Shown here: piece after piece, positions 1 through 12,600 of the stretch
Position numbering within the stretch: position 1 is the stretch's first letter
How the letters are laid out: each line of letters starts with the position of its first letter
Origin: Tanytarsus gracilentus
Taxonomy: Eukaryota; Arthropoda; Insecta; Diptera; Chironomidae
Direction of reading: 5' to 3'
Assembly: GCA_038502055.1 (NCBI GenBank)
Contig: JAXRKN010000043.1
Location: forward strand, 5,208,001-5,272,000
Length of the DNA: 64,000 nucleotides
The notes under the pieces: model-generated
Told to the model about the DNA's origin: nothing
Database searches by the model: none
The model's input: the letters and a program-made list of their open reading frames with translations, nothing else
Position numbers and translations under genes: made by a program

Positions 1-19
1 GGTTATTTAAGGATCTCTA
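1..19 (-). mobile_element. Terminal end of a hAT-like element cut by the window edge
   Basis: These first 19 bases are the exact reverse complement of the outer 19 bases of the element at 46752-47502 (which begins TAGAGATCCTTAAATAACC). This is the end of a second copy of the same family, lying mostly outside the window. The eight bases after it (ATAAATTT) would be the target-site duplication if the family duplicates 8 bp, but the partner copy cannot be seen. Confidence 0.7.
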
Positions 20-328
20 ATAAATTTGTACATCATAAATTTATGTACACCGGTGTGATTTGATCTAAATAAATTTTACAGAATTGCTTTGAGAATTATA
101 CTTTTATTTTTGATTCACAAGTGGAAAGTTTTAAATTTTCTTTTTGATTACAACTTTCCTTGTGCTTTTTAAATTTTTCGAGCTTTCTAATAAAAATCTT
201 TCTTTTCCACCACCTTGAATTTTTAGCAATTTAAATCCAAAACTTTTTCCTTTCTATAAAATTCCATTAAAAAATACAAATCGAATATTCTCTGCGAGTA
301 TTTTAAGTAGATGGCATGGATGCACAAA
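20..328. other. 3' flank of the NANP-like gene
   Basis: AT-rich sequence with no coding exon recognised. It should contain the 3' UTR of the minus-strand phosphatase gene that ends at 329. On the minus strand an AATAAA-type signal lies near 100-110 (TTTTATTTT on the plus strand). Confidence 0.5.
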
Positions 329-3300
329 TCATGATCCATCGGATGCATTGGATGCATTACTGTTGCTATTTTCCAGCTCAGGGGGAGATAGAAAGCGCCT
401 TGAGTACGGTGCATTTGCTTTTGCTTTGGTGGATGAAAAACATCCGGTGCCGGGGCAGGCGAGCGAAGATGAAGGTAATTGACCGTTGCTGTTTGAACGC
501 GATGCTTTTAACTTGAGTGATCTCGCATTTCCGTTTGCTGTTGGTGTTTCATCGTCGTCAACAACCAGCAGCGATTTGAGCTCAAAAATGTCGCCTAGCG
601 TTATATCGGGCACAACGCTGTCCTCGTTAACCTCAACGAGTGCTGGAAAATTCAATGGAATCCAAACGCTCAACAACCCGGCTTCTTTCGCTCCCTTTTT
701 TATTTTTTTCAATCATATATTTTTCAGAGAGAGATTGCACAATTTAACAATAATAAAATTGTTTAATTTTTTTTTCGTGCAGAATGAGAGACAAAAATTT
801 AATAATTTACTCGTTAATTCATTTTTTTTATTTATTTATTTGCTTATATCAAGCATCAAATAAATTTATATCTAAGTGAATGCCAGAAAATAACAATCAG
901 AGATTTTCTTTCTCCTTTTTTTAGATTATTTCTTTTGAGGAGGAAAATGAAAACTTTATATAGCGATATCACAGCATAATTTAACATTAAAGAAGTTCCT
1001 GGAAAAATTCGAGTGCCGTTTTAAAGCTAGAATTTGAATTTTTAATAAATGCACCGAGTTCATCCAGCAAATCACAACATTTTGTTAGTAATAATATCAA
1101 AAATTTAATTAATTAATTTTTATGTTCTTAATTTGCACACAATTTTTACGCTAATAAATTTTTCATTTTGCCTCCGCGAGATCATAAAAAATTTTGTGAG
1201 TTCTTATTTCAAAAATGGAATTGGGGGAAAAAAGGTTTTCATGATAAAAAAGGATTTTATGGAGTTTTTCATTTAATAGTGTATACCCACCTCTTTTGTG
1301 CGTGTTCTTTTTGTTTACAGGCACTTGCTATTTGAATCTAATATAATCTACTAGTATATAAATTGATAAAACAACAAAAATTTTCTTTCCTAACTCTTTT
1401 TTAAACGTTTCATTTTTTTTCTTCTCTTAACGAGCGCATTTTCAAGAACGCGATAATCACATAGAATTTTTCTTTTCTTTTTGTGATCGGAAGTAGAAGG
1501 AGTGAGATAATGATTGATGATGAATAATGAATATTTACACTATAGATAGGCCACGTGCTCACATACATCGGTTTTTGTTTTTAACTTTTCACAAAAACAT
1601 TTTCACGGTAATTTTTTTCAATTTTTTTGTTTGTTTTTTAAACAAAACACTTTCAATTAATTTTGCTATAATTAAAGTTGTTAAGCACACTTTAAACTTG
1701 TTAAATTTTAACGTTGCTCGTTGAAATAAAAAGGTGAGATGGCAAGTCATTAAATCATCGCTATATATTTCTCTTCACTCTACTTCAGGAGTTGAATATG
1801 CACTTGAAAAGTTGAAATATGTAGATTTAATTTTATACCGGATGGAAAATTAAAATTATGGTTAAAATTTTAAATCTTTCATTTCCATCCGGTTGAGTTT
1901 TAATCTAAATGAAAATAAAATGAGTTAAATGTGAGTGGAGGCGACAGAACGAAAAGTCAAACAAAAAAAATTATCAAGTTGAATTTGTTAAGTTTTAATT
2001 GGAACGAAAATTACTTCAGAAATAATTTATGAAGCATATATGATGAGATCAGGGGGTATCAGATGAGTGATTATGAAAGCACCAAAATAAAGTTTATTTA
2101 ATGAGACTTTACCTGTATATCGGTTTCGAGTTTATCTCCAATCATGACGGCATTTTTTGGTGCCACGTTAAGATAATTGCAAGCAGCGTGAAAAATTCTT
2201 ACGTCCGGCTTCTCCAAGCCACAGTCGCCCGACACTAGAATGCAATCAAAAAGCGAATTCTTGGTCATGTTGAGATTTAATTTATGAATTTTCTCCCACT
2301 GTGACGTCGATGGACCGTTTGTTATAATCGAAAGCAAATAATTCTTGCGGAGCTGTCGCAGCATCTGGACAAGATCACTCGGTAGTTGCATAAAGTGATA
2401 GCGATATTTAATCCATTGCTGGTAGATTTCATAGCTCACATGCTGAAATTTATTGGGTAAAGCATCTTCCCACAATCCCAAGCGCCATTCATCGAGCGGT
2501 ATTGATGGATGTTCGGGACATTTTCTGAATTCTTGAAGGTACTTTGATGTACAGTATTCAGCTTCTCTTCTCTCAATTCCGTAGTCTTCTGATAAAATTT
2601 CGGCAATCTTTTTTGAGGTTAGGAAAAAAATAAATGTTTAACGGGTTTTTAATTCAAATTTACAAAGTCAAAAAACGTGTGAGAGATACACTTTTAATTT
2701 ATTAAAGTTCATTATCACTTTGAGTAATTAAATTTTTTATGATTTGATTGATTGACAGTTCATTCAATAAAATTTTTCATCGCCACGTTCAAATAATTTT
2801 TTTTATCAACTCAAGCGCTTTTTATAATTTAATGAATCCCATCAACGGTTCTTGTCATGCATAAATTAGAATTTTTTATGATCATGAACAAGATTGAGAG
2901 TGAAATGGAAGAAATCAACCATTAAAAGTATGCTAATTGGATTCGTATCCACGATTGAAAGCGGGGTTGGGAAAAGTGCTAATGAATTTATGACGTTAAG
3001 TTGTCTCATTATCTCGAATAATATTTTTTTATCCGAGGAAAATCGAGTGAAAAGCATGACATGACACAATGTTGCATTGAAATTTGAAACAATGAAGGCT
3101 GCTTCTGGGATGTAAACAGAATTTTATGCGTTATCTCGCAGGCAGGCGGCGAGCATGAAAATTAAATATTTAATTTGAGCAATAGAAAGCATTTGAAAGG
3201 AGTGTGTGAGAGTGAAAACAATCAGCATTACCAGCAAATTTGATATCAAACATTTGTTCGAGAGAATTTCATGTTTACACTCACATAAATATAGTCTTTG

Positions 3301-6300
3301 CGAGGGTGCTGCAAAATATTCGAGCGACATTCTGCACGAGTTCTTTCAAAAGTGCAATAAAAAAGCTTTCGATGGCGGAAACAGCTGAACGAAATAACGT
3401 GTCAAATCCACAAAATTCACAATTTATTTTTCATTGCGACGTGTGGCGATTTAAAAAATGGGAAAAAGTGACAATTGCTGAAAATTGAGTCATTTATTTT
3501 TTTTTCTCCCCTAGAAATTTCAACAATTGCAATTTGAGAAATAAACTTTTGCAGCTAATTGAATGCATCAGTTGTGAACGATTGCAATGTTTTAATTGTA
3601 TATATTGAGGTCAAGGGATGTGAATTTAAAAAAGTGGTTATAAATTAATTATTTGAAAGCATCTTTTACGTCATGACATAAACAAGACATCTTGTTTTCA
3701 ATTTTCAAATGCATCATCAACGATGACGAAACTTTTATTTCTATTTTAAGCTAAAATTCGTTTCTAGAGAGAAAAAAATGTAAATCGCATTTTCTTCGTC
3801 TCTCTCGTTTAGTGGGAAGAAGAATTTTATTTTTTTATCTTTTCCGTTACTCATCTTGTTATTCCCAAAAGATTTTAAATCTAATTCAAAGGTAAATTTG
3901 ATCAAGAATTTGCCATCCCTATGTAGAATGGATATTATTGCCTTTAAAGAGACATGACGTGCGCGCAAATTATAATAAAAGCTCTCAAATTTCTCAAAGT
4001 GTCATTAAACTTCTCGAGAATGAGTCTTTGTCTGTGCTCGCAGAAACTAAGCGACGATGATGAGTAACAACACGAACAAATAAAAATTTCAGTGCACATT
4101 GACGTCAAATTACAAGCGCATAAAACGGAAACTCTTTAAACAGTAAACTTAACCACGAAAAAAAATTCATTTATTTCCAGAGCAATGATGTCAGCATAAA
4201 ATTTTCACATGTATTTCCATTATTGTGTTTTTTTTTGTTTGTTGAGTCGTTAAATTTTTCTTTCGTATTCATTTGGCAAACATTTTTTTGTGTTACTTCG
4301 TATTTTATAAAATTCATAATTTGATTTTAGCACACGGGGAAAAAAATCTTTTCAAAGAGGAGCTTTCATCCCATTTCAAACGTTTAATGTATAAAAATTA
4401 ATGTAGATAATGACACTGATAAAAAAAATGCAACATGAAAATGTGATTTCTGCGCGGAGCTTTTAATCGCCAAACAATTTCTTTCCCAAATCCATAAGTC
4501 GATGATTTCGGCAAACACGAAGAGCATCAGCTTTCTTCAGCACGCCAGCAACGTCGGGATTAGCGTCAATCAATTGTGTAAGGAAATCTTCATAGGCAGC
4601 CTTTACGTTGGGTGGAAGAGTGCCAATTCGAACTTTCTTTAGCGTGTCAATAATGCCTTCGCACCAGCCTGATTCAATTGCAAATTCCTATCGAGTGGAT
4701 AAAGATAAGGGAGATTAGAATGATTGAAATGTCAAAAAGTCGAGAGCGAGATAAATTTGTCAAGGGATGGAAATTCTTTCAACACATACCGAAATCCATG
4801 GAATTTGTTGAATAATCCCGCTCATTGTCTGCATACCGAGGAACCATAGCTCGGCAATTTCATTCCAATATTCCTTATAAGTTATGGACACAACAAGCGC
4901 TTCGGGGTCGTTTGACTCATCCACTGTGTAGGCGTCCCATAAAAATCTAATTGTAATTTGTATATAGCGACAAATTGTAAAGTCATTTTTCTTGATTTTC
5001 TTCGACTGTTGCTTCAGCAATAACAATCCCAACACTGACAAATGACCGAGCGTAACGAGATTTTCGGGCGTATCCTTAAACTCGGGTAGATTTGTGAGGA
5101 TAAATTTGAGCATGTTATTGAATGTCACGCTGTCCTCGACGAATTTTGCCTCCAACACGGTTATGTTCATGAGAATATTGCACGCACTAACAATTGCCGT
5201 TCGTGAGTCTTTCATTAATTCGAGAAGTTGCGGTGGCAATTCAGGATCTGGCTCATTCATTCGCTGTAATCGTTCAGCGCGCGGAATTGGTGGACGCTTA
5301 TAGTGTGCAATTCCCCAGTGGAAGACAATAAACTCATAAAGCACGTCCTCTTCCTTTGAGTTTAGGAAAATTTTACGTCCCTCATCCTCGACAACCAAGT
5401 GGCATAGAGCGGGCAAGAAGACACGCAATGAGTCCATCGGCATCTCCGATTCACAATCGAGATTGGAATTTTTCTTTTCGAGATAGAATTGACGATAGTC
5501 ATAGAACGTGTTATTGGATAATTTAAAAATGAATGGAAGAATTTTATAGACTTGAGTTCGCATTGCTGAAGTCTCTTGAGCCAACCAAGCACTAAGTACG
5601 CGAATCATCGCACATGCAAATATTTTATTCTTGCCCTCGAGATTATCGCTCAATTTGTCGTTCGAGAGTTTGGTTAGGACGCTAAGCACGGCGGTGAATG
5701 CACCTTTAAGAGCTGTGTACGTTTGTTGTTTTTCCTTTTGTTCAAAATCAATTTGGTCGGTTGCCATAAATGTGAGCGATTGTTCTAAGATGAGGAAGCA
5801 GGAACTAATTAAATCAGCATTTCCAACTGCTTGATTGAAACTTTTGCCGTCCATTTGCATTCGAACTTCAATAGCTGCCAATTGAAGGAGAAGAAGGAAA
5901 AATTTCTTAGGATCTTCAACATCCATTAATGTCCACTCGATCCCAAGCAAATCCAAAATTTGTGCTGTCAATTTCAATGCGGGATCTCTCTGATTTTTAG
6001 TGATGCGACTCTTGAGAATGTCATTAATTCCCTTGTAAAGTGTCTCTGGCCACATTTCACCTTCGGAACTGCGTCGAATTAGATCGTGACGACAGCTGAA
6101 AATTAATGACGTAAGTATGTCGCACAATTCAAATTTACGTTCCGTAGTGTCCGATTGAAAATCGAGCGAGAGTCGTTGCATTAAATCATGAAATGCTTTC
6201 GGGTCGGCATCCCATGCTGATGGACCGAAGCAGTTTGCGAGTGTCACGAGGATATTTAATGCCTCGTCCGTTTGGAAGCTTTGCTGTAGATAAATTTCTG

Positions 6301-7993
6301 ACCATTTTGCGAGACTAGCGGCACTGAGTAGAGCCTTTCTGCCCGTTTCATAAATCGCAATACACTGGAGACAGCTGTACGCCTCACTGACAACTATCAA
6401 GCTATCGCTATCGTCTGCCGTTTGAACTATTTCGAGAAACACTGGTACGCATGATATCATGTCGGGATGTGTTGCCAATTCTTCGTCCGCACAAAAGCAT
6501 GTGAGAATTGAGAGCGCGACACTCTTATACACCAGAGCTGGACAATCGTCGGGCACCTCATTGCTCGTGAGGAGCTTCTTGAGAAATTCAAATCCAATAG
6601 CTTCAAAAAGAATTCGCTTGCCAGCCTTAGTGCAGTCCTTTGACTTGACCAATTTAGTAACCATGAACAAGGCCGCAAACTTTTCCGTATCATTCTTTGC
6701 CGCTTTTAAAATTGCAGCACACTGCCTTATAGGTTCCGATACCTTATCAGCCATTTTTCTACGATGAACAATTGAGTAATTATAAAATGAGAAAAATTAA
6801 ATGTCGGATTCCTTTACTTTCACTTCAAAATTTTCCAAGTGCTCACGGGAAACTGAAAAGTTTTTTCTCGCGTAATTTCCACGGCTCACACACTCGACAC
6901 GAAAATGTTTATTTTTAGCTTAAAATTTCCTTCTCGTTCACGCGATTTTCAGAAAATCATCATTAAGATTGTATGGATGTTTCTTCAAGTAGAAGAGAGA
7001 TGTCTCAGGCACGTGTATTGCTGCTGTAGAATCTTCGAATGTATGTTCTAATTCTGGAAATGATGATTTCAATCGTTTTTATGTATCTCGTGCGGTTGTT
7101 TCGATACTTTTGTTTACATTCGACGAGTAACCCGATTTTGTTTACTTTTTAAATGACGATTCACGATGATTTTAATGTTTTTGAATGCAGTCGCAGTTTA
7201 TGCACAGAAATTCAATTAATTCGAGGATGTTTTCTCACTATTTCATGCTAATTTTTTTACTTTTTTTATTCACGATTTGAAATTTTGTTTTTATTTTGTG
7301 AAAACGTAAATGCCGACTGGTGGTAATTGAAGCGCATTTTGAAATATGAAATTTTTTAATCAGTAACTTTTAATGTTGAAATGCAGTGGAATATGAACCA
7401 TCATTAAAATTTTATTTTTTGAATTTTTAACGGCTCCACGTGTTTTTTTTAGATTTTTTAAAAATAAATTCTTACAAAACTTTAGAATTTTATTCATTTT
7501 TTTATTCAAAATTGTTAAAAAAATCAAAACATTTTTAATGACTCAAAATTTTTTATTTTTCAGACTTCTTAGACTTAATGACGCTTTTTTATGAAAAACA
7601 TAGTTTTTGAATCTAGTACTCGGTGGGATTTTCCATAGCAAGTAAAATAAAAATTTCAAGGGAAAAATATTGCATCACCATTTGCTACCTGCATCACTTT
7701 TTAATTTTCTTTGTTCCGTAAAATTTTAATGTTTTATTTTTAAATCTAATTTTTTTCATTTTAATTGCTTTCTCTCACATGTCACGTAATTTTTGCACAA
7801 ATTTAAATTTCACTTAATAACTGGTTTTTGACTACGTAAATTGTCCTCAATTTCTTTCATTCATTACCTTTTCGCATGCTTTAACATCAGATTTTCTCGT
7901 TTGAATTAGAGTGTTGTCCAAGTCAAAAAATATTGCCTTAATTTTGCTCGAAATTTTAACATGATTTCGTCCATAAAATTTACTTGAAGCCAT
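329..7993 (-). CDS. NANP: N-acylneuraminate-9-phosphatase-like HAD phosphatase
   Basis: Three coding exons on the minus strand: 7868-7993, 2113-2607 and 329-694, all joined in phase 0, giving 328 aa. The protein is a cytosolic haloacid-dehalogenase phosphatase; in animals the family member NANP removes phosphate from N-acetylneuraminate-9-phosphate. Visible HAD motifs: motif I D24-L-D26-N-T28 in exon 1; motif II around T138-N139 (SIITNG); motif III lysine K175 (GLEKPD); motif IV G-D200 to D205 (GDKLETD). Exon 3 starts GAKEAGL and continues the family pattern after motif IV. After about residue 250 the C-terminus becomes a low-complexity Ser/Asn/Ala-rich tail, longer than the ~250 aa usual for mammalian NANP. 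The start is the first in-frame ATG, with a stop further upstream. Intron 1 (2608-7867) contains the whole neurochondrin gene. The catalytic family is clear; the exact substrate is inferred by homology. Confidence 0.85.
695..2112 (-). other. Intron 2 of the NANP-like gene
   Basis: Intron of 1418 bp with donor GTAAAG next to 2113 and an AG acceptor at 695-696. It is AT-rich and the short ORFs in it have no recognisable protein character. I see no embedded gene or mobile element. Confidence 0.7.
4463..6754 (-). CDS. NCDN: Neurochondrin homologue
   Basis: Two coding exons, 4790-6754 (655 codons) and 4463-4687 (74 codons plus stop), joined in phase 0 across a 102-bp intron (TCG|GTATGT ... GATAG|GAATTT), giving 729 aa, the usual length for neurochondrin. 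The protein is an all-helical, armadillo/HEAT-like cytoplasmic protein that in mammals modulates neuronal signalling (CaMKII, GPCR binding, dendrite outgrowth). Family features are the N-terminal Q-C-A-A-I-L-K-A-A-K-N-D segment (residues 11-22), the repeated helical leucine-rich segments through about residue 650, and a conserved C-terminal stretch encoded by exon 2 that ends in a basic KKLFGD. No signal peptide or membrane segment is apparent. The gene lies entirely within intron 1 of the NANP-like gene on the same strand. Identification rests on whole-protein pattern; the function in insects is inferred. Confidence 0.88.
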
Positions 7994-9366
7994 ATGAAAT
8001 TTGCACCTTACTCGAAACACTTTTATAACTTATTACTGAAGTATTAACATCAAACACGTGTCGGGTGTATCAATAAACTTATATACAATTATTTTCAACA
8101 GAGCTTTTTTTCTTTTGCTGCCTTTCCTTGCACTTCACTTTTTAGTCATGAAAATTTCCTAAAAATCATCATGATTTCAAAAAGAAGAAGAAATTCAAGC
8201 AAAAAAGATTTTCCTGAATCTTGATGGCCACTTTCGACTCAAAAAAGCCAGTACCTCAACAGATGATACACGTGCGATTGAAAGTTCTCGAACGAAATGT
8301 CAAGGACTTGAGAGCACGTGGTTGCGATGATTGCCAAAAATTATGATTATTATTTTTAAATATTGCACATGTTTGAGTTTTTTTATTTAAAATAAAATTT
8401 ATTTAGCAATTTCACGGATGATGAGTGATTGAAAGGAAATAAATCTAATTACATATCGTTCACATAAACAAATTATAATTTAATTATATGAATTATTTTT
8501 TTTTAAAATAAATAAATATTATACAAAAAAAAAAAAAAAAAAAAATTGAAAATAAATAATAAAAAAATCAGAAAAAAGGAAAGAGTTTAAAATTTAGTAT
8601 TAAAGCTTGGTATTTATTCAAGAGCACGACTGATAAAATACGGAAGCTCGAAATGCATTCACAATAAACAGAGACAAAAAGATAATTCCACATCCTTCCG
8701 CATACAAGCTCACACAAAGCGCGATGATGAAATTATTTCGAGATAAAAACTCATAAATACGAGCGAGGAAAAAGAAGAGCAATTTTTTTGCACAATGCAC
8801 AGTAAATTATGCAAGCTCATACATGATTATGAACATTACTGGGAAAAAATGTGTTGAATAGAATAATAAAAAAAGTTCTACAACTTTCACCTGTGCATAA
8901 AACATATCGCGATCATAGCAACATATGTAGTTGGGAATGAGCAAAGATTGGCATCAAGTGCAGGTGCAAAAACTTTTATAATTCTACAAAATCGATTTGC
9001 GATGTCGCATGAGAATAGAAAAAAATCTTGTGATTTTAATTTAATTGTTGATCTCTCAAATCCATTTTTCAATCTATTTTTTCTACGATTGATGTAATTC
9101 CTGTTTAAATATTTTCCAGCATTTCAACGTTAACTCTCTCGCAAGAAATTTAATTTTGTTTGAGCACGATCGAAACGTGAACTAGAAGCTTAAATTTGTT
9201 TTCATCCCGATGCAAGTTTGTAGCATTAAATCAACAACATAATTAAAAACTCTATGCGATAGACGGAGAGAGAGAGCGAGAGAAATGAAGAAGGATTGAG
9301 GCATAATGGCTCGCTCATTCAGGACTTGCTATATTAAAAGAGTTAACTCTACTTGAGAGCTTGTGA
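7994..9366. other. Upstream region of the NANP-like gene, no gene seen
   Basis: AT-rich non-coding sequence. It contains a run of 22 A at 8525-8546 preceded by A/T-rich repeats, possibly an old retroposed poly(A) tail, and a short purine (GA) tract near 9265-9285. No protein-like ORF or RNA gene was recognised. The promoter of the NANP-like gene should lie just above 7993. Confidence 0.45.
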
Positions 9367-9374
9367 TATATAAT

Positions 9375-9678
9375 TAGAGGTTTCGGCGGGATCCCGGGAT
9401 CCAAATCCGGAATTTTAATCCAGATTTTTTTTTTTTTCGATTCGGGATTTAAAAATATTAAATTTTTCACTAATTTTCTTTTTTTATGGTTTTTTTTTAT
9501 TTTGTTTTTTTGTTTTTTACGAAATAATTTTTTGCATGACGGAAGTGCTGTAAATTGAGGGAAGATTTTTCCTTTTTTTAAATGAAATCCCGTTTTCGGG
9601 ATCCCGGGATCCCGGGATTACAGGGTTTTCAGTCCCGGGATCCCGAAATTTGAAATCCCGGGATTTTCGAAACCTCTA
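9375..9678. mobile_element. hAT-superfamily MITE (304 bp) with GGGATCCC subrepeats
   Basis: The element begins TAGAGGTTTCG and ends CGAAACCTCTA, a perfect 11-bp terminal inverted repeat. It is flanked on both sides by the identical 8-bp sequence TATATAAT (9367-9374 and 9679-9686). An 8-bp target duplication with TAGAGG-type termini is typical of hAT transposons. Inside both ends lie repeated palindromic GGGATCCCGGGATC motifs, unusually GC-rich for this window, around a T-rich centre. There is no ORF, so it is non-autonomous. Confidence 0.85.
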
Positions 9679-9686
9679 TATATAAT

Positions 9687-12600
9687 GCACATGATTCAAA
9701 GCACCTTCCATCATCATGGCAACATGGCAACGATGTTTATATAGAGCAGAGTGCACGAAGTAAGTGAATAAGTGAGTGAGCACTTTTTTTTAATTTTATG
9801 ACCGTGGAATTAAATGAAAATAACTGAGAGCGTGTTTGAGGACCGACAAAAGGGAACTGGATATGAAGGGTGGAAATTGCAAATGTGGCGGAAGCCAAAT
9901 TGTCAAAAACAGACCACCATTCTAACCTTCCAAAAATGGCGTTTAAATTAGTAAAATTACAAACTAATTAATTTCATTAAAAAATATCATTTAAAAGCAC
10001 AAAAAATTTGAGATCAAATGAAAAATACTATGTAGAATTTTCAAACCCTCTTCAAGTTGTTGACTTTACTCTATTTAGCATTTTTACTCTGAAGCATTAA
10101 ACGAAGTGCGCAGAAAATAATTCATTACACACACCTCTGTATCGTTTGCTCCCACTTACATTTTCCTCTCCCATGTCGACTGCATAAAATTACTTTAATT
10201 AATTGAATGTGTTAAAAGTATTATTTAACATACACAACAGAGTGCGAAACTTTTCACATTATGAGCGCTCATTTTGTATAAAATTGTTGTTTCTCGCGGT
10301 AGGAGTGAGTCGGTCGCGACATAAATGCATTTCATTACTAATTGATGGGAAAAAAGATGGAAGGGAAATTTTCATAAAATAAAATGTAATGATAAAAAAC
10401 TTTGAGTCTCAATTTTTGAGCGAACAGGGAATTAGTTCATTAACAACTACGAAGTTTTCCAGACGAAGCTTCGCAGCTATTTTTATTCATTTTCATTATT
10501 TGCATAAATAAATCATTAGCTTTTAAACTGTTGGTGTAGTCGAACCATAATTGAAGTTTCACTTTTTTGCTCCATTGACTTTTGAACGCTTTGTCTTAAT
10601 TAACAAAATTAATAATTGATTGAGTTTTAATTGAACATCACGTATGAAGTTGACATGCTGTGCGATAACACGTGGGTAAATACAACAAATAATTCAACAC
10701 ATGTTGAGAGAAATAATGAAAATTTTATTATTATGAAAAATCTGAATCTTATTACATTTTGAGGCTGCTGATATCTCCCGTTGAGATTCAAAAGCATGTC
10801 ATTAATATAAAATTCACGTAATACTGACAAAAATGTCTCGGGTAATTTTATCTGGCATGACAATGAAATATTCATTATTTTTAGGCGTTCTTAAGTTTTC
10901 TTTTTTGCCCTCAAGCGTTATAATTACTTACTACATCCGATTGACCATAAAGAAAACTTTTTTCAACATTTTCACAAAAGAACTCGAATTTTCCGGTCGC
11001 TCAATTTTCCAATCAATAGGAAAAAACCTCATGAATATTTCATTCATCCTCCTATAAAAGTCTTCTCCGCCTTCGTCATTCGTTCAGTGTCGACCTTTTG
11101 TCCTTTTTAAAATATTATAGAATACTTACGCGTTTAGACTGTTGATAACTGGTCTGAAGGTTTAAATTTTTTTGGTCTCTCCAAAAGCATCAAAAGCATT
11201 TATTTTTAAAGTCTTTGAGGTGAATCTTAACCTTTTGCGGTCACTAAGCTTTTCGTTCAAAATGCTATAAGAAAATATCCTAAAATAGCAAAAAAAAAAT
11301 TGATTTTTTTCGAGTGCATTGCCTTTGGAGATTTCTTGAACATTTTCTCAACTAAATTCAAAAATAAAACCAAGAGTATTCAAGTTTCAGCATTGATAGT
11401 TTGTTCAACTTTTCACCCCTGAGATACCTTTGCTACACCGTAGAAGAAAAAAATATTTAATTGAAAAAGTTTTCATCGCACTATAAAGAAATGATGATCC
11501 AATTTTCAAAGAAAGTTCCAAATTACCCTTTTCTGTAAAATTTTGTGTACAAACAGAATCAGGGTCGAGATGAATTTCATTAACTTTATGGAACAAAACA
11601 AAATTAGACGCTGCTTTGTATTTTTAATGGATTTTAAAAGGAGATAAAGTTAAAAAGTTTGTAAAATTTTTAATTTTTGGCGAGGCAATCAGACACGCAC
11701 GCACACACATATAGCAATAAGTTTAGTTTTCATTTTCGGAAATACTTTTTTCTCTTCTTTATGGTCGAATGTAAAGAATGAGAAGGGAAGGAAGGAAATA
11801 AACATTTGTTCACGTCAGACGTCAGGATAAGTTTATATTGAGAAGGAAAATACTGAAATCGATCGAGCAGTTGTCAGTGTTTTATTAAGTAGAGTCGAAT
11901 GTGAGAGAGATGCTTAAAAAGCAAAAAAAAAACACTTCGACATATAAATTCTATAAAATCTGCTGTTTGATCGAAATGCTGGAAATTTCATCATAAAATG
12001 TTTCATTCATAAAATTCATGCTTGATACTCTTACAATAGAATATGAGGATTTATATGAAGTTTTTTTGATTGGAAAGTTTTTAAACTTAAAATACTCTGA
12101 TTCATGCTTTTGGAACGTTTAATTTTGAAATATATATTTAAAGATTTACTCAAGAATTAAAATTTTTTAGACACCTTAAATAAAAATATTGCACCAATTA
12201 AAGTTATAATTTTTCTTGCCATTAAAACCGTTGTCAACCGAACTTTTTCTTTCGCTTTTCGGTCTCGTCGTCGTGCCATCAATTTTCCTCTTAAGTCACG
12301 TTTCACATACCTGATAGCATCATTGCTTGTTTTTCGAGTGAACAACAAATATGAAAGTTTGGTATGTAACGAAAATGAAAATTAATGTGTTTGACGGAGA
12401 ATCAGGCACTTTGTGGTTGTAGCACATTAATTTGGTGCTTTCGGTTGAATAAACATATTTTTTCATCATATTTTTTAACCGCTCAACTTTTTATCAAGAA
12501 TATCACGCTGTTGAGAGAAAATGTACATTTTTATTTGATTTGTAATATTTCAATAAAAAAAATATTAGAAATTATCAAAAGAAATTCAAATTTACCTTCC

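Noticed and set aside
8020..8027. TATAAAAG on the minus strand as a TATA box for the NANP-like gene
   Set aside because: It lies only about 27 bp before the start codon, which would leave almost no 5' UTR; such A/T octamers are common by chance here.
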